From Hyphomicrobiales bacterium (GTDB taxonomy: Bacteria > Pseudomonadota > Alphaproteobacteria > JAPOUT01): a DNA stretch of 64,000 bases. The position numbers and the translations under genes were made by a program. Of the stretch, positions 1 to 10,565 are shown piece by piece. Position 1 is the first letter of the stretch, and each line of letters begins with the position of its first letter. Location: contig JAPOUU010000011.1 of the NCBI GenBank assembly GCA_026708505.1, positions 62,001 through 126,000 of the forward strand, in the 5' to 3' direction. Below the pieces are notes generated by a model. It ran no database searches and was not told the DNA's origin. It was given only the letters and a program-made list of their open reading frames with translations.

Positions 1-132
1 CATGTTGACACCTTGGGAGATCTTTTCAAGGTTTCGAAAGATGCGCGATTAACAAGCATCGCCAATATTTCAAAATTGGAATCCGGAAAGCAATTGCTGG
101 TTTTGCTGGAGGCTCTCGCAAAATCGGCTTAA
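1..132 (+). CDS. C-terminal fragment of unidentified protein (5' end outside window)
   Basis: An open frame enters from the left edge and ends in TAA at 130-132, giving 43 residues ending in LEALAKSA. It is rich in Leu, Ser, Lys and Ala with no stop or unusual codon, as expected of a real C-terminus. No motif is visible and I do not recognise the family. It converges on the minus-strand cytochrome c gene, with about 100 bases between them. That it is coding rests only on the open frame and amino-acid composition. Confidence 0.45.
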   Translation, partial: HVDTLGDLFKVSKDARLTSIANISKLESGKQLLVLLEALAKSA

Positions 133-234
133 CCCATCGTGTAAACGCTCGCCGCGACTCTCTCGCCTTTTACAAAGACAGGCATGTTGGGTATTTCACT
201 TCCGTGTCAGCGCCGGATTTACGCTTCAAGAGAT

Positions 235-708
235 TTATTCTTTTGCGCCTTCTTCACGCATGTAGGTAATCACGTCCAAGCGATCCTGCTCTTTGCGCAA
301 TCCTCCGAACGTCATTTTCCCACCTTTCAAAAATTCTCTCGGCTTGCGTAAATATGCATCCAAACTCTCTACATCCCAAACCAGCCCCGCTTCAGCCCGC
401 TCAATCAACGCCTTTGAGTATTTGAACCCTTCCACAGCGCCGGCAGCATTATCCACTATACCCCAAAGATTAGGACCAATCCGGCTTCGACCATCTTTTT
501 CCACCGTGTGACAAGCCTTGCATTTGCGGAAGACTTTTTCTCCCCGCATCGCGTCGCCGGAAACGGCATTTTCCGCAGTTTCTTGGGTGCCGTCTTGGGC
601 AAGCAGATCTTCCGGCAGGACAGCAGCCAATCCAACCAAAAGAAGAAATACCGCCATCGCAACGAAAGCTCGTGGCCGGGACAGATAATCAAAGATTCTC
701 CAATTCAT
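235..708 (-). CDS. Membrane-anchored c-type cytochrome (CycM-like)
   Basis: 157 residues. An uncleaved N-terminal anchor spans about residues 14-32 and is followed by a short acidic linker. A class I cytochrome c domain covers about residues 50-155. The haem-binding CKACH has C63, C66 and H67. GPNLWG near residue 78 and the GGKMTFGG loop with M132 as probable axial ligand complete the fold. Membrane-anchored cytochromes of this kind carry electrons from the bc1 complex to terminal oxidases in alphaproteobacteria (family knowledge), which suits the neighbouring complex I operon. The gene is alone on its strand with its own promoter at 759-786. A periplasmic redox carrier is certain; the exact partner oxidase is inferred. 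Confidence 0.9.
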   Translation of the reverse strand: MNWRIFDYLSRPRAFVAMAVFLLLVGLAAVLPEDLLAQDGTQETAENAVSGDAMRGEKVFRKCKACHTVEKDGRSRIGPNLWGIVDNAAGAVEGFKYSKALIERAEAGLVWDVESLDAYLRKPREFLKGGKMTFGGLRKEQDRLDVITYMREEGAKE

Positions 709-758
709 TAGAACGCACCTTTCTTAAAGCAAATTTCATCTCATTCGGTTATCTTCCG

Positions 759-786
759 ATTATAGATTCCCAATTTTAAAATTCAA
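759..786 (-). promoter_or_regulatory. Sigma70-type promoter of the cytochrome c gene
   Basis: Reading the minus strand, TTGAAT (786-781) and a perfect TATAAT (764-759) are separated by 16 bases, about 50 bases upstream of the start codon at 708. This predicts a 5' leader of about 45 nt. Confidence 0.6.
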
Positions 787-1078
787 CAACTGCTGTAATC
801 ACAACATCAAGAGATAAGAAAACCGCTCTCGCCCGTAATGCCGGGGTCAATACAGGTAATCCGAATCGGCTCCCCGAAACGGCTAACATGGTTTTTACTG
901 AACCGCGGGAGCAATGGCACCCCCTCCGAAGTGGTTCGGCGCGCTCGGGAACGGACAATATCCCTCGAAAACCTCTCAAAACCCCCGCAAATCGCCCGAA
1001 AATTGCCTCTATCCCGGTATATCCCGCAATTTTCGGCGAAAAACGGGGGGATTTGTTATTTTTCCCGCTTCGGCATAA

Positions 1079-1119
1079 TTTGAGATTTTCCCGCGATTTG
1101 CGCGGGATTTTGAGATTTT
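1079..1119 (+). repeat. Short direct repeat flanking a hairpin
   Basis: TTTGAGATTTT occurs exactly at 1079-1089 and again at 1109-1119, a 30-base period. In each copy it is followed within two or three bases by a C/G-rich word. The first copy runs into the hairpin at 1089-1107. No further copy was noticed in the window. Function unknown. Confidence 0.5.
1089..1111 (+). terminator. Possible rho-independent terminator
   Basis: TCCCGCG (1089-1095), loop ATTTG, CGCGGGA (1101-1107) and then TTTT form a perfect 7-bp GC-rich stem with a short T run on the plus strand. No plus-strand gene is visible just upstream, so it would end either read-through from the left or an unannotated small transcript. 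Confidence 0.35.
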
Positions 1120-1317
1120 TACGGGTTTGGGGTATAAATCACCTAAAGGGAGCGAAAGCCCCGTCGGCGATTTGGGAGCGAGACCTCTGAATTTGTTGTT
1201 TGTTTCGTTTTTTTAAAAAATTTGCGGAATAAAACAAGGCAAATTCGTAAAAACAAATAGACTGGAAGACCGAAAAAACAAACTCAACCGATTCAAGATA
1301 CCGCCTGCTCTATTCTG

Positions 1318-1346
1318 TTGGAAAATTGAGGGGGCGGGGGTATAAT
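1318..1346 (+). promoter_or_regulatory. Sigma70-type promoter of the nuo operon
   Basis: TTGGAA (1318-1323) and a perfect TATAAT (1341-1346) stand 17 bases apart, the ideal spacing, with a G-rich spacer. The predicted start is near 1353, giving a leader of about 20 nt before the nuoA ATG. No other equally good promoter is seen until birA, so this probably drives the whole operon. Confidence 0.7.
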
Positions 1347-1372
1347 CCACATAGATTTAACACAAAATTCCC

Positions 1373-1738
1373 ATGACCGACTTTCTTCTCTCCTATCTGC
1401 CTATACTCATCTTCGCAGGCATCGCAGCCGTTATCGGAATTGCGCTGATGGCGTCCGCTTTCGTGCTCGCACCCAACAACCCTGACACGGAAAAAACTTC
1501 CATATACGAGTGCGGGTTTCCGGCTTTCGATGATGCGCGGATGAAATTCGATGTTAAATTCTACCGTGTTGCAATTTTATTTATCATCTTTGATCTCGAA
1601 GTTGCATTTCTGTTTCCCTGGGCTGTTGCGTTTAACGATATCGGTGCGTTTGGATTCATATCGATGATGATTTTCCTCGCAGTACTCACCATCGGATTCA
1701 TATACGAATGGAAAAAGGGAGCTCTCGAATGGGATTAG
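1373..1738 (+). CDS. nuoA: NADH-quinone oxidoreductase subunit A
   Basis: 121 residues, the usual NuoA size. There are three membrane segments at about 8-32, 62-84 and 88-110. The family loop between the first two contains YECGFP (residues 45-50, with the conserved Cys) and the conserved [12 protein letters not shown] stretch. NuoA sits in the membrane arm of complex I at the junction with NuoB, CD and H near the quinone site. It is the first gene of a 14-gene operon. The ATG has no clear Shine-Dalgarno sequence, although the promoter is strong. It overlaps nuoB by 10 bases. Confidence 0.98.
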   Translation: MTDFLLSYLPILIFAGIAAVIGIALMASAFVLAPNNPDTEKTSIYECGFPAFDDARMKFDVKFYRVAILFIIFDLEVAFLFPWAVAFNDIGAFGFISMMIFLAVLTIGFIYEWKKGALEWD

Positions 1739-2274
1739 AAAAAAACAACCCCGCGGCGCTCCCCGACTCGCCGCCTTCCGACCTGCGTGCCGCGGAAGAA
1801 TGGGCAAGGCAGGTCACCGGTAGAGGCGTTATGCTTGCTGCCGCGCAAGACCTCGTCAACTGGGCGCGGACCGGTTCCCTTCACTGGATGACTTTCGGGC
1901 TTGCTTGTTGCGCCGTCGAGATGATGCAAAGTTCCATGCCGCGATACGATCTTGAACGCTTCGGATTCGCGCCGCGCGCATCGCCTCGACAATCCGATGT
2001 CATGATTGTCGCAGGAACGCTCACCAACAAAATGGCCGCCGCGTTGCGCAAGGTCTACGATCAAATGCCCGAGCCGCGTTATGTCATCTCGATGGGATCA
2101 TGCGCAAACGGCGGCGGATATTACCATTACTCCTACTCCGTCGTGCGCGGATGCGACCGCATCATCCCCGTCGACATCTACATTCCCGGATGCCCGCCGT
2201 CCGCCGAAGCGCTTGTCTACGGCGTGCTCCAGCTGCAGAAAAAAATCCGAAGAACCGGAACACTCGAACGGTAA
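1729..2274 (+). CDS. nuoB: NADH-quinone oxidoreductase subunit B
   Basis: 181 residues from the ATG at 1729, chosen over the in-frame ATG at 1708 because GGGAG lies about 8 bases upstream and the overlap with nuoA is then only 10 bases. It holds the N2 [4Fe-4S] cluster next to the quinone. The ligands are the tandem C60-C61 ([10 protein letters not shown]), C125 (GSCANGG) and C155 (PGCPPSAE). It is the last iron-sulfur carrier of the hydrophilic arm. All four cysteines are present and the length is normal. Confidence 0.98.
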   Translation: MGLEKNNPAALPDSPPSDLRAAEEWARQVTGRGVMLAAAQDLVNWARTGSLHWMTFGLACCAVEMMQSSMPRYDLERFGFAPRASPRQSDVMIVAGTLTNKMAAALRKVYDQMPEPRYVISMGSCANGGGYYHYSYSVVRGCDRIIPVDIYIPGCPPSAEALVYGVLQLQKKIRRTGTLER

Positions 2275-2276
2275 AA

Positions 2277-2906
2277 ATGCTATACCTCGGCGATGAAAAC
2301 CTAACGGAACTGCGCGATCACATCCTCAGAGATATCGGCGACATATGCACCATCGACATTGCACGCAACGAGGCAACGCTCTCGTGCGATGTTGATAATA
2401 TTATGCGGGCGCTTTCTTACCTGCGTGACGATGTCGCCTGCGGATTCAAGACTCTCATCGATATCTGCGGCGTTGACTTTCCCGAACGAAGCAAGCGTTT
2501 TGATCTCGTCTACCACCTCCTGTCCATGGAGTACAACCAGCGCATTCGGGTCAAAACCGCGCTTGGTGACGGCGACACCGCGCCGAGCGCATGCGAACTT
2601 TTTCCGGCGGCAGGATGGTTCGAGCGCGAAGCCTATGACCTTTATGGAATCCTCTTCTCCAACCATCCCGACTTGCGCCGCCTGCTCACCGATTACGGAT
2701 TCGAAGGGCATCCGCTTCGCAAAGACTTTCCGCTAACGGGATATGTCGAGGTGCGCTACGACGATAATGCCAAACGAGTCGTCTATGAACCGGTCGCTTT
2801 GCCGCAAGCCTTCCGGGATTTCGATTTCGTCTCGCCTTGGGAAGGGATGGATTCGCCCCTCCTGCCCGGTGACCTTCACGCGCAAAAACCGGAATCGGAT
2901 TCATGA
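2277..2906 (+). CDS. nuoC: NADH-quinone oxidoreductase subunit C
   Basis: 209 residues from the ATG at 2277, two bases after the nuoB stop; the frame is open further upstream, but that part lies inside nuoB and is arginine-rich nonsense. It is a separate 30-kDa subunit, not fused to NuoD as in Escherichia coli. The family signature shows as [16 protein letters not shown] with the following [20 protein letters not shown] region. It is a structural subunit of the hydrophilic arm that helps hold NuoD near the quinone pocket. It overlaps nuoD by four bases (ATGA). Confidence 0.97.
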   Translation: MLYLGDENLTELRDHILRDIGDICTIDIARNEATLSCDVDNIMRALSYLRDDVACGFKTLIDICGVDFPERSKRFDLVYHLLSMEYNQRIRVKTALGDGDTAPSACELFPAAGWFEREAYDLYGILFSNHPDLRRLLTDYGFEGHPLRKDFPLTGYVEVRYDDNAKRVVYEPVALPQAFRDFDFVSPWEGMDSPLLPGDLHAQKPESDS

Positions 2907-4108
2907 AGCAAGAAAACCCGCAGAACAATCCGGCAAACCCCGAAGACCGGAAGTTCACCATCAACTTCGGCCCGCAGCACCCCGCCGCGCATGGCGTGCT
3001 GCGGCTGGTTCTTGACCTGGACGGCGAAATCGTCGAACGCATAGACCCCCACATCGGGCTTCTGCACCGCGGAACGGAAAAACTCATCGAGCACAAAACC
3101 TATCTCCAGGCCGTTCCCTATTTTGACCGACTCGACTATGTCGCCCCCATGAACCAAGAGCACGCCTTCGCGCTTGCCGTCGAAGCGCTCCTCGATATTG
3201 AAATCCCCAAACGCGCGCAATACATCCGCATGCTTTACAGCGAGATCGGTCGGCTGCTTTCGCATCTTCTCAACATCACAACGCAAGCCATGGATGTCGG
3301 CGCGCTTACGCCGCCGTTGTGGGGATTCGAAGAACGCGAAAAACTTATGGTCTTCTACGAGCGGGCATCCGGTTCACGCATGCACGCCGCATACATTCGT
3401 CCCGGCGGCGTGCATCAAGACCTGCCTTCGCAGCTACTCGAAGACATTCTCGATTTTTGTGCCCCTTGCGCCAAAACTCTTGATGACATCGAAGACCTCC
3501 TCACCGAAAACAGAATCTTCAAACAGCGCAACGTCGGCATAGGAGTTTTCGATGCCGACGACGTGCAAGCTTGGGGATGTTCCGGCGTCATGGCTCGTGC
3601 CGCGGGACTCGCATGGGACCTTCGGCGCTCCCAGCCTTACGAAGCCTACGATGAAATGCACTTCGAAGTTCCCATCGGTAAAAACGCCGACTGCTACGAC
3701 CGCTACCTGCTGCGCATGGAAGAATGCCGCCAATCCCTCCACATTATGAAACAGTGCATTGAGCGCATGCCCGGCGGAGCCATCAACGGCGGCGAAGGCA
3801 AAATTGCCCCGCCTTCCCGAGACGAAATGAAACGCTCCATGGAAGCGCTTATCCATCACTTCAAACTTTACACCGAGGGTTATCATGTTCCCGCCGGCGA
3901 AGTTTACCGCGCGGTCGAAGCGCCGAAAGGAGAGTTCGGCGTATATCTTGTCTCCGACGGTTCCAACAAACCTTACCGTTGCAAAATCCGTGCGCCCGGT
4001 TTCGCGCACCTCCAGGCCATGGATGAAATCTCCAGAGGCCACATGCTCGCCGATGTCTCCGCCATTCTCGGCTCTATCGACATCGTATTCGGGGAGGTTG
4101 ACCGATGA
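2903..4108 (+). CDS. nuoD: NADH-quinone oxidoreductase subunit D
   Basis: 401 residues. This is the 49-kDa subunit that forms the quinone-binding cavity with NuoB. It has the N-terminal [13 protein letters not shown] with the His loop next to the quinone headgroup, [10 protein letters not shown], the conserved [18 protein letters not shown] stretch, and ends with the typical FGEVDR. The length matches alphaproteobacterial NuoD. It is translationally coupled to nuoC and nuoE by ATGA overlaps. Confidence 0.98.
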   Translation: MKQENPQNNPANPEDRKFTINFGPQHPAAHGVLRLVLDLDGEIVERIDPHIGLLHRGTEKLIEHKTYLQAVPYFDRLDYVAPMNQEHAFALAVEALLDIEIPKRAQYIRMLYSEIGRLLSHLLNITTQAMDVGALTPPLWGFEEREKLMVFYERASGSRMHAAYIRPGGVHQDLPSQLLEDILDFCAPCAKTLDDIEDLLTENRIFKQRNVGIGVFDADDVQAWGCSGVMARAAGLAWDLRRSQPYEAYDEMHFEVPIGKNADCYDRYLLRMEECRQSLHIMKQCIERMPGGAINGGEGKIAPPSRDEMKRSMEALIHHFKLYTEGYHVPAGEVYRAVEAPKGEFGVYLVSDGSNKPYRCKIRAPGFAHLQAMDEISRGHMLADVSAILGSIDIVFGEVDR

Positions 4109-4752
4109 GCGTGCGACGGCTGGCGGCAGAACAACCCGACGGGTTTCAATTCAACCCTGAAAACCGCAAGTGGGCAGACGCGCAACTGAAGAAGTATCCC
4201 GCCGGACGCGAGCAAAGCGCTGTTCTCCCGTTGCTCTGGCGCGCGCAGGAACAATGCGACGGATGGCTCCCCGAACCCGCCATCCGTCATGTCGCCGAAT
4301 TCCTTAACATGCCCTATATCCGCGTCTATGAAGTCGCGACCTTCTACACCATGTTTAATCTCGAGCCGGTGGGAAAATATCTCGTTCAAGTTTGCAAGAC
4401 GACGCCCTGTTGGCTGCGCGGAAGCGACGAACTTGAACGTGTTTGCTTCGAGGAAATCGGCAGTCCCGAAAGCATCTCGTCCGACGGCAACTTCACATGG
4501 CGGCAAGTCGAATGTCTCGGCGCCTGCGTCAACGCTCCCATTGTGCAAATCAATGCGGACTTTCACGAGGACCTGAACTCCCAATCCTTTCGTGCATTGT
4601 TGTCGAAACTGCGCGCCGGCGAGACGGTCACCGCAGGTTCGCATGTCGGCAGGCACGCATCCGAGCCCGTTGAAATTGAGAAAAGCGCCAACGCCAATGA
4701 AAAAAGTGCCAATGAAGAACAAGAAACCCTGCAATTCAAAAAGCCCGAATAA
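4105..4752 (+). CDS. nuoE: NADH-quinone oxidoreductase subunit E
   Basis: 215 residues. The 24-kDa thioredoxin-like subunit carries the N1a [2Fe-2S] cluster; its ligands are C97 and C102 (CKTTPC) and C137 and C141 (CLGAC). The conserved [18 protein letters not shown] precedes them. The last 45 or so residues are a charged, low-complexity tail rich in Glu, Lys, Ser and Asn. Such variable tails are common in alphaproteobacterial NuoE and are probably disordered. It shares one base with nuoF. Confidence 0.97.
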   Translation: MSVRRLAAEQPDGFQFNPENRKWADAQLKKYPAGREQSAVLPLLWRAQEQCDGWLPEPAIRHVAEFLNMPYIRVYEVATFYTMFNLEPVGKYLVQVCKTTPCWLRGSDELERVCFEEIGSPESISSDGNFTWRQVECLGACVNAPIVQINADFHEDLNSQSFRALLSKLRAGETVTAGSHVGRHASEPVEIEKSANANEKSANEEQETLQFKKPE

Positions 4753-6011
4753 TGCTTAAAGACAAAGACCGCATCTTCACCAATCTTTACGGGTTTCAAT
4801 CCGCAAGCCTTAAAGCCGCGCGCGGGCGCGGCGACTGGCGGGACACCGGTGCGCTGCTTGCCAAGGGCCGGGAATGGCTCACTTCCGAAGTCAAAGAGTC
4901 GGGCCTGCGCGGACGAGGCGGGGCGGGCTTTCCCACGGGATTGAAATGGTCGTTCATGCCGCCCGACCCCGATGCGTCCGCGCCGCCGAATTACCTCGTC
5001 ATCAATGCGGACGAGTCCGAACCCGGCACTTGCAAAGATCGCGACATCCTCCGGCACGAACCCCACAAACTCATTGAGGGCGCGCTGCTTGCCGGGCGCG
5101 CAATGGGCGCGCACACCGGCTACATATACGTGCGCGGCGAGTTTATTCATGAGCGCGAATGTCTTCAACGCGCAATCAAAGAGGCTTATGCCGCCAAACT
5201 CCTCGGCCCCAACGCGGCCGGCTCCAAATGGAGCTTCGATCTCTTCGTTCATCACGGCGCGGGCGCATACATTTGCGGCGAGGAAACCGCCCTGCTCGAA
5301 AGCCTTGAAGGAAAAAAAGGACAGCCGCGACTCAAACCCCCCTTTCCCGCAAACGTCGGACTCTTCGGCGCGCCAACGACCATCAACAATGTCGAAACCA
5401 TCGCCGTCGTGCCCGAGATATTGCGACGGGGCGCGTCATGGTTTGCGGACCTCGGTCGTCCCGGTAACACGGGAACCAAAGTCTTCTGCATATCCGGACA
5501 TGTCGAGCGCCCCTGCAACGTTGAAGAAGAAATGGGCATTTCCTTGCGCGAACTTATCGAGACGCATGCGGGCGGAGTCCGCGGCGGCTGGGACAATCTC
5601 CTCGCCGTCATCCCCGGTGGATCCTCCGTGCCGTTGCTGCCTGCCGACATCTGCGGCAAAATCCGCATGGACTTCGACTCGCTCAAGGAAGCAAAAAGCG
5701 GCCTCGGCACCGCGGCCGTCATTGTCATGGACAAATCCACCGATATCATACGTGCCATTGCGCGACTCTCCGCCTTCTACAAACACGAAAGCTGCGGTCA
5801 ATGCACCCCGTGCCGTGAAGGCACCGGATGGATGTGGCGTGTCATGGAAAAAATTGCCGCCGGCGAAAGTTCGCCCGCCGAAATCGACACGCTCCTTGAT
5901 GTCACCAAACAAGTCGAAGGACACACCATATGTGCTTTGGGAGATGCGGCGGCGTGGCCCGTGCAAGGACTCATTCGACACTTCCGTCCGCTAATGGAGG
6001 AGCGCCAGTAA
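4752..6011 (+). CDS. nuoF: NADH-quinone oxidoreductase subunit F (NADH/FMN subunit)
   Basis: 419 residues. This subunit oxidises NADH with FMN and passes electrons to the N3 [4Fe-4S] cluster. [16 protein letters not shown] (about residues 54-69) is the glycine-rich nucleotide/FMN region and [13 protein letters not shown] is the conserved FMN loop. The cluster ligands are in [10 protein letters not shown] around residues 346-352 and the later Cys in HTICALGD. Length is standard. The start ATG overlaps the last base of the nuoE stop. Confidence 0.98.
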   Translation: MLKDKDRIFTNLYGFQSASLKAARGRGDWRDTGALLAKGREWLTSEVKESGLRGRGGAGFPTGLKWSFMPPDPDASAPPNYLVINADESEPGTCKDRDILRHEPHKLIEGALLAGRAMGAHTGYIYVRGEFIHERECLQRAIKEAYAAKLLGPNAAGSKWSFDLFVHHGAGAYICGEETALLESLEGKKGQPRLKPPFPANVGLFGAPTTINNVETIAVVPEILRRGASWFADLGRPGNTGTKVFCISGHVERPCNVEEEMGISLRELIETHAGGVRGGWDNLLAVIPGGSSVPLLPADICGKIRMDFDSLKEAKSGLGTAAVIVMDKSTDIIRAIARLSAFYKHESCGQCTPCREGTGWMWRVMEKIAAGESSPAEIDTLLDVTKQVEGHTICALGDAAAWPVQGLIRHFRPLMEERQ

Positions 6012-6013
6012 AG

Positions 6014-8119
6014 ATGAGCGACGCCAAGCAAATCAATCTCGTTATTGACGGCACCGAGGTCAGTGTTGACCCCGGCACGACTCTCCTGCAAGCCTGCGAG
6101 ATTGCCGGCAGGGAAATCCCGCGCTTCTGTTATCACGACAGATTGTCGATTGCGGGAAACTGCAGAATGTGCCTCGTCGAGGTTGAGAAAATGCCCAAGC
6201 CCGTTGCAAGCTGTGCGCTGCCCGTTGCCGACGGCATGGTCGTTCATACCAAAACTCCGAGCGTCCACAAAGCCCGGAAAGGCGTCATGGAATTTTTGCT
6301 CATCAACCACCCGCTCGACTGCCCCATCTGCGACCAGGGCGGCGAATGCGACCTTCAAGACCAGGCCGTCGCTTACGGCACGGACGGATCGCGCTTTGCC
6401 GAAAACAAACGGGCCGTTGAAGACAAATACATCGGGCCCCTCATCAAAACCGTCATGACGCGGTGCATCCATTGCACCCGCTGCGTCCGCTTCTCCTGCG
6501 AAGTCGCGGGCACTCCGGAACTCGGAGCAACCGGCAGGGGCGAAGACATGGAAATCACGACATACCTCGAGCACGCGATGACATCGGAACTCTCCGGCAA
6601 CGTCATTGACCTGTGTCCCGTCGGCGCATTGACATCCAAGCCCTACGCATTCACCGCGCGCTCGTGGGAATTGGAGCACACGCAGAGCGTTGATGTCATG
6701 GACGCCCTCGGTTCCGCTATTCGCGTCGACACGCGCGGACAGGAAGTCATGCGGATACTTCCCCGCACATTCGATGCCATCAATGAAGAATGGATTTCGG
6801 ATAAAAGCAGATTCATCTGGGACGGACTCAAAAACCAACGACTCGATAAATGTTATCTGCGCGGCAAAGACAACCGCCTTCATCCATGCGGATGGGAACA
6901 AGCATTCGAACACATTGAAGCCAATACGCGCAGCGTTCCTCCCGAAAAACGCGCGGCTCTCGTCGGCGACCTTGCGTGCGCGGAGTCCATAGCCGCACTG
7001 GGAGATCTGATGCGTTCGATGGGAACGCCCAACTTCGATTGCCGGGAACCGCACTCGCCGCTCGGACGCAACGCCAAAGGCGAAAGGGTCAGCCGGGGAA
7101 GCTACCTCTTTAACAGTTCCATAGCCGGCATTGATGACGCCGATGCCATACTTCTCATCGGTGCGGATGTAAGGCGCGAAGCCGCGCTGCTTGATGCACG
7201 GCTGCGAAAAAACTGGCGGCGGAACGGCACGACAATCGGAGTCATCGCCTCGAAAGCCTCCATCCCGCCGCGCGATTACGAAAGCGTTCGACTCGGCGAA
7301 GGTGCAAGTGCGCTGCAACAACTCGTCAACTCGACGGGTAAAGACGCACAGCGCTTTCGAAGCCTTCTCGATGCCGCACAACGCCCGATGCTCATACTCG
7401 GACAAGGCGCACTCAACCGCCCCGACGGTGCAAAAATTTACGACTTGGCGCTCGCTCTCGCACAACAAACCGGCATGCTCGGCACCGAGTGGAACGGATT
7501 CAACGTTCTCCATACCAACGCCGCGCAGGTTGCGGGACTCGATCTCGACTTTCTGCCCCAACAAGGCGGACTCGATAGCGCGGGCATCCGCAAAGGCATA
7601 ACCAACGGCAGCATCGAGTGGCTCTACCTCCTCGGCGTGGACGCGCACCTGCCGCAACAAAACAAAAACGCTTTCGTCATTTACCAGGGCTCGCACGGCG
7701 ATGCCGGCGCCGCATTCGCCAATGTCGTTCTGCCCGCCGCCGCATATACGGAAAAATCCGCCACCTTCATTAATACCGAAGGACGCGTGCAGTCTGCAAA
7801 ACGCGCACTCTTCCCTCCCGGCGACGCGCGGGAGGATTGGACGATTCTGCGGAAACTGTCCGACGTTCTCGGGTGTCGGCTGCCTTATGACGATGCTTTC
7901 GCATTACAGCAGTCCATGATTTTGCAGGCGCCGCATTTTGCCGAGCGCGACCGGTTGGCGCCGCTGTCCGACGCCGAAAAGCCGGAACCCGTTCATGCGG
8001 AAGTGTCCCCGCAGGACGATCCTTTCGTTTCGACCGTCAACGACTTCCATCTTTCCAACGTCATCGCGCGCGCGTCCGCCGTGATGGCGCAATGCTCACA
8101 ACTGGCAAACAAAAAATGA
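6014..8119 (+). CDS. nuoG: NADH-quinone oxidoreductase subunit G
   Basis: 701 residues from the ATG at 6014, two bases after nuoF; the frame is open upstream inside nuoF but lacks sense there. N-terminal [2Fe-2S] cysteines are in [16 protein letters not shown], the His/Cys-ligated cluster in [18 protein letters not shown], and a further [4Fe-4S] in [10 protein letters not shown] with Cys in DLCPVGAL. The remainder is the molybdopterin-oxidoreductase-like domain without cofactor residues, as in all NuoG. It is the largest hydrophilic-arm subunit and carries the electron wire from NuoF/E towards NuoI/B. Confidence 0.97.
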   Translation: MSDAKQINLVIDGTEVSVDPGTTLLQACEIAGREIPRFCYHDRLSIAGNCRMCLVEVEKMPKPVASCALPVADGMVVHTKTPSVHKARKGVMEFLLINHPLDCPICDQGGECDLQDQAVAYGTDGSRFAENKRAVEDKYIGPLIKTVMTRCIHCTRCVRFSCEVAGTPELGATGRGEDMEITTYLEHAMTSELSGNVIDLCPVGALTSKPYAFTARSWELEHTQSVDVMDALGSAIRVDTRGQEVMRILPRTFDAINEEWISDKSRFIWDGLKNQRLDKCYLRGKDNRLHPCGWEQAFEHIEANTRSVPPEKRAALVGDLACAESIAALGDLMRSMGTPNFDCREPHSPLGRNAKGERVSRGSYLFNSSIAGIDDADAILLIGADVRREAALLDARLRKNWRRNGTTIGVIASKASIPPRDYESVRLGEGASALQQLVNSTGKDAQRFRSLLDAAQRPMLILGQGALNRPDGAKIYDLALALAQQTGMLGTEWNGFNVLHTNAAQVAGLDLDFLPQQGGLDSAGIRKGITNGSIEWLYLLGVDAHLPQQNKNAFVIYQGSHGDAGAAFANVVLPAAAYTEKSATFINTEGRVQSAKRALFPPGDAREDWTILRKLSDVLGCRLPYDDAFALQQSMILQAPHFAERDRLAPLSDAEKPEPVHAEVSPQDDPFVSTVNDFHLSNVIARASAVMAQCSQLANKK

Positions 8120-9129
8120 TCGAGTTCATCACCGACATACTCATTCCGTTGGCGTGGATTGTGGCGCACTGCCTTGCCATCATCACCGCACTGCTCCTCA
8201 CCCTCGCCTTCGCAATGTACATGGACAGGAAAGTCTGGGCGGCGGTGCAACTGCGGCGCGGCCCCAATGTTGTGGGTCCGTGGGGACTGTTCCAATCCTT
8301 CGCCGACTTGCTTAAATACGTCTTCAAAGAACCCATACTGCCGGCGGGCGCGAGCATCGGCATTTATTTCCTTGCGCCCTTCATCACCTTTCTGCTCGCC
8401 ATCGCCGCCTGGGCGGTCGTGCCGGTTAATTTGGGCTGGGCGGTCGCCGACATCAACGCCGGCGTGCTTTACCTCTTCGCGGTCTCGTCGCTCATGGTCT
8501 ACGGCGTCCTCATGGGCGGATGGGCGTCGAATTCCAAATACGCTTTCCTCGGCGCATTGCGCTCCGCGGCGCAAATGGTCTCCTACGAAGTGTCGCTCGG
8601 ATTTGTCATTATCACCGTGCTTTTGCTTGCCGGTTCGCTCAATCTCACCGACATCGTTCTCGCGCAACAAGACATGTGGTTCTGCATCCCGCTGCTGCCG
8701 ATGTTCGTCGTCTTCTTCATCTCCGCTCTCGCCGAAACCAACAGGCCTCCCTTCGACCTCCCCGAAGCCGAATCCGAACTCGTCGCGGGCTTCATGGTCG
8801 AATACTCCTCAACACCGTTTCTGTTGTTTATGATCGGCGAACTCGCCGCCGTTATACTAATGTGCGCACTGATGACCATATTGTTTTTGGGAGGATGGCT
8901 CCCGCCCATCGACATTTATCCGCTCAATGCCGTTCCCGGGTGGCTTTGGTTCTTCGCCAAACTCTTTGTGCTGTTCTTCTTCTTCGCCATGGTCAAAGCA
9001 ATGGTGCCGCGATACAGATACGACCAGCTCATGCGACTCGGCTGGAAAGTGTTTTTGCCCTTGTCGCTGTTCTATGTCATTGCAACCGCAACCGTTCTTA
9101 CCGTCATCCAACAGGGGATTTTAATATGA
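8116..9129 (+). CDS. nuoH: NADH-quinone oxidoreductase subunit H
   Basis: 337 residues from ATG 8116, which overlaps the nuoG stop by four bases; an upstream in-frame ATG at 8092 is less likely. There are about eight membrane helices. The signatures [20 protein letters not shown] near the N-terminus and [20 protein letters not shown] in the middle mark the acid-rich quinone-chamber loop. NuoH links the quinone cavity to the proton channels of the membrane arm. The length is usual. Confidence 0.98.
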   Translation: MIEFITDILIPLAWIVAHCLAIITALLLTLAFAMYMDRKVWAAVQLRRGPNVVGPWGLFQSFADLLKYVFKEPILPAGASIGIYFLAPFITFLLAIAAWAVVPVNLGWAVADINAGVLYLFAVSSLMVYGVLMGGWASNSKYAFLGALRSAAQMVSYEVSLGFVIITVLLLAGSLNLTDIVLAQQDMWFCIPLLPMFVVFFISALAETNRPPFDLPEAESELVAGFMVEYSSTPFLLFMIGELAAVILMCALMTILFLGGWLPPIDIYPLNAVPGWLWFFAKLFVLFFFFAMVKAMVPRYRYDQLMRLGWKVFLPLSLFYVIATATVLTVIQQGILI

Positions 9130-9617
9130 AAAAGTGGAAATACTGGTTGAAAGGATTCTTCCTGATCGAATTTATCGCGGCGTTTTTGCTGGCCATGCGC
9201 CAGTTCTTCGCCCCGAAAGCAACCATCAACTACCCCTTCGAAAAGGGTCCCTTGTCCCCCCGCTTCCGGGGAGAACACGCCCTGCGCCGCTATCCCAACG
9301 GACAGGAAAGATGCATCGCTTGCAAACTCTGCGAAGCCATCTGCCCCGCCCAAGCCATCACCATCGAAGCGTCCCCGCGCCAAGCCGACGGAACCCGTCG
9401 CGCCTTGCGCTACGACATCGATATGGTTAAATGCATCTACTGCGGTTTGTGCCAGGAGGCGTGTCCGGTTGATGCCATCGTCGAAGGCCCCAACTTCGAG
9501 TTCGCGACCGAAACACGCGAAGAACTCCTCTACGACAAGGAACGTTTGCTGGCAAACGGTGACAGGTGGGAGCGTGAAATCGCAGAAAACATTAAACTCG
9601 ATGCACCGTATCGGTGA
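9126..9617 (+). CDS. nuoI: NADH-quinone oxidoreductase subunit I
   Basis: 163 residues from ATG 9126 (ATGA overlap with nuoH). It is a two-[4Fe-4S] ferredoxin-type subunit, with [12 protein letters not shown] (C63, C66, C69, C73) and [12 protein letters not shown] (C103, C106, C109, C113) binding clusters N6a and N6b. The N-terminal amphipathic stretch at about residues 8-25 lies against the membrane. The central [17 protein letters not shown] is highly conserved in alphaproteobacteria and mitochondria. Confidence 0.98.
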   Translation: MKKWKYWLKGFFLIEFIAAFLLAMRQFFAPKATINYPFEKGPLSPRFRGEHALRRYPNGQERCIACKLCEAICPAQAITIEASPRQADGTRRALRYDIDMVKCIYCGLCQEACPVDAIVEGPNFEFATETREELLYDKERLLANGDRWEREIAENIKLDAPYR

Positions 9618-9631
9618 GGTAAAATATCAGC

Positions 9632-10240
9632 ATGATACTTGAAGCCGTTGCATTCTATTTTTTCGCAGGCGTGTGCGTCACGTCGGCGCTCGCCGTCATC
9701 ATCGCAAGGAATCCGGTGCGTTCGGTGCTGTTTCTTATCCTTTCCTTCTGCTCCGCCGCCGCGCTGTTCATCCTGTTAGGCGCCGAATTCCTCGGGCTCA
9801 TCCTCATTGTCGTTTATGTCGGAGCCGTCGCCGTGCTCTTCCTGTTCGTCGTCATGATGCTCGATATCGACTTCACGGAACTGCGTTCGGGACTTCTCAA
9901 CTATCTGCCCGTTGGCGCGCTCGTCGGATTTATCCTGCTTATCGAGCTCATTCTTGTTTTCCTAATCACGCTCACACCCGGCACCACAACGCCGAAGGCG
10001 CCCTCTCCGCCTCTCCACACCACTCCCAATACAAACGCCATCGGCGAAATCCTCTACACCGACTATTTCTTCTTGTTCCAGATTGCCGGAGTCATCCTGC
10101 TCGTTGCGATGATTGGCGCCATCGTTCTAACGCTGCGACCGCCGGTACAACGCAAAGGCTTGCCGCCCGCCGAACAAATCGCACGTTCACCCTCCGATAG
10201 CGTTGAAACACGCGACCTCGTATCCCGAAGAGGTGCATGA
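9632..10240 (+). CDS. nuoJ: NADH-quinone oxidoreductase subunit J
   Basis: 202 residues with five membrane segments. The conserved [20 protein letters not shown] helix contains the pi-bulge region that rotates during turnover in known complex I structures. The C-terminus is a cytoplasmic tail rich in Pro and Arg. It starts 14 bases after nuoI and ends one base before nuoK. Length is typical. Confidence 0.97.
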   Translation: MILEAVAFYFFAGVCVTSALAVIIARNPVRSVLFLILSFCSAAALFILLGAEFLGLILIVVYVGAVAVLFLFVVMMLDIDFTELRSGLLNYLPVGALVGFILLIELILVFLITLTPGTTTPKAPSPPLHTTPNTNAIGEILYTDYFFLFQIAGVILLVAMIGAIVLTLRPPVQRKGLPPAEQIARSPSDSVETRDLVSRRGA

Positions 10241-10241
10241 C

Positions 10242-10559
10242 ATGAATTTCGCAACCATCTCCATCGAACATTATCTTGCCGTCGCCGCGATGCTCTTTAC
10301 CATCGGCGTGTTCGGCGTGTTTCTGCATCGTAAAAACCTCATCATCATCCTTATGGCCATTGAACTCATATTGCTGGCCGCAAACCTCAACCTGATTGCC
10401 TTCGCGACGCACAACGGCGATCTCGTCGGGCAAATCTTCGCACTGCTCGTCCTAACCGTTGCCGCGGCGGAAGCCGCCGTGGGACTTGCCATCCTCACCG
10501 TCTTCTTCCGCAACCGTGGAAGCATAGACGTCGAGCGCGTCAACATCATGAAAGGTTGA
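10242..10559 (+). CDS. nuoK: NADH-quinone oxidoreductase subunit K
   Basis: 105 residues from ATG 10242, chosen because it directly follows the nuoJ stop and matches the near-invariant NuoK length; an in-frame upstream ATG at 10203 lies within nuoJ. Three membrane helices. The two conserved buried glutamates of the proton path are visible, in [16 protein letters not shown] and in [12 protein letters not shown]. It is part of the E-channel in the membrane arm. Confidence 0.97.
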   Translation: MNFATISIEHYLAVAAMLFTIGVFGVFLHRKNLIIILMAIELILLAANLNLIAFATHNGDLVGQIFALLVLTVAAAEAAVGLAILTVFFRNRGSIDVERVNIMKG

Positions 10560-10565
10560 CACTCG

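Larger units (their letters stand above)
709..1372. other. Gene-free divergent intergenic region (664 bp)
   Basis: No convincing gene lies here. It holds the divergent promoter of the cytochrome gene (759-786), the nuo promoter (1318-1346), an 11-base direct repeat at 30-base spacing and a hairpin followed by T residues near 1089-1111. The middle, about 1000-1150, is rich in repeated CCCG and ATTTT words. From about 1195 to 1270 it is AT-rich with A and T runs. Two overlapping small open frames at 838-1190 lack ribosome sites and have odd composition, so I do not call them. Confidence 0.6.

Noticed and set aside
838-1190. Two overlapping small plus-strand open frames upstream of nuoA
   Set aside because: No ribosome site, no hydrophobic or other pattern, Arg/Pro-rich composition and overlap with the repeat and hairpin element.
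5798-7696. Long minus-strand open frame (632 codons) opposite nuoF/nuoG
   Set aside because: It is antisense to well-conserved genes, is Arg/Ala/Val-rich without motifs, and results from high GC in the third codon position. The same holds for those at 24073-25752 and 14177-15739.
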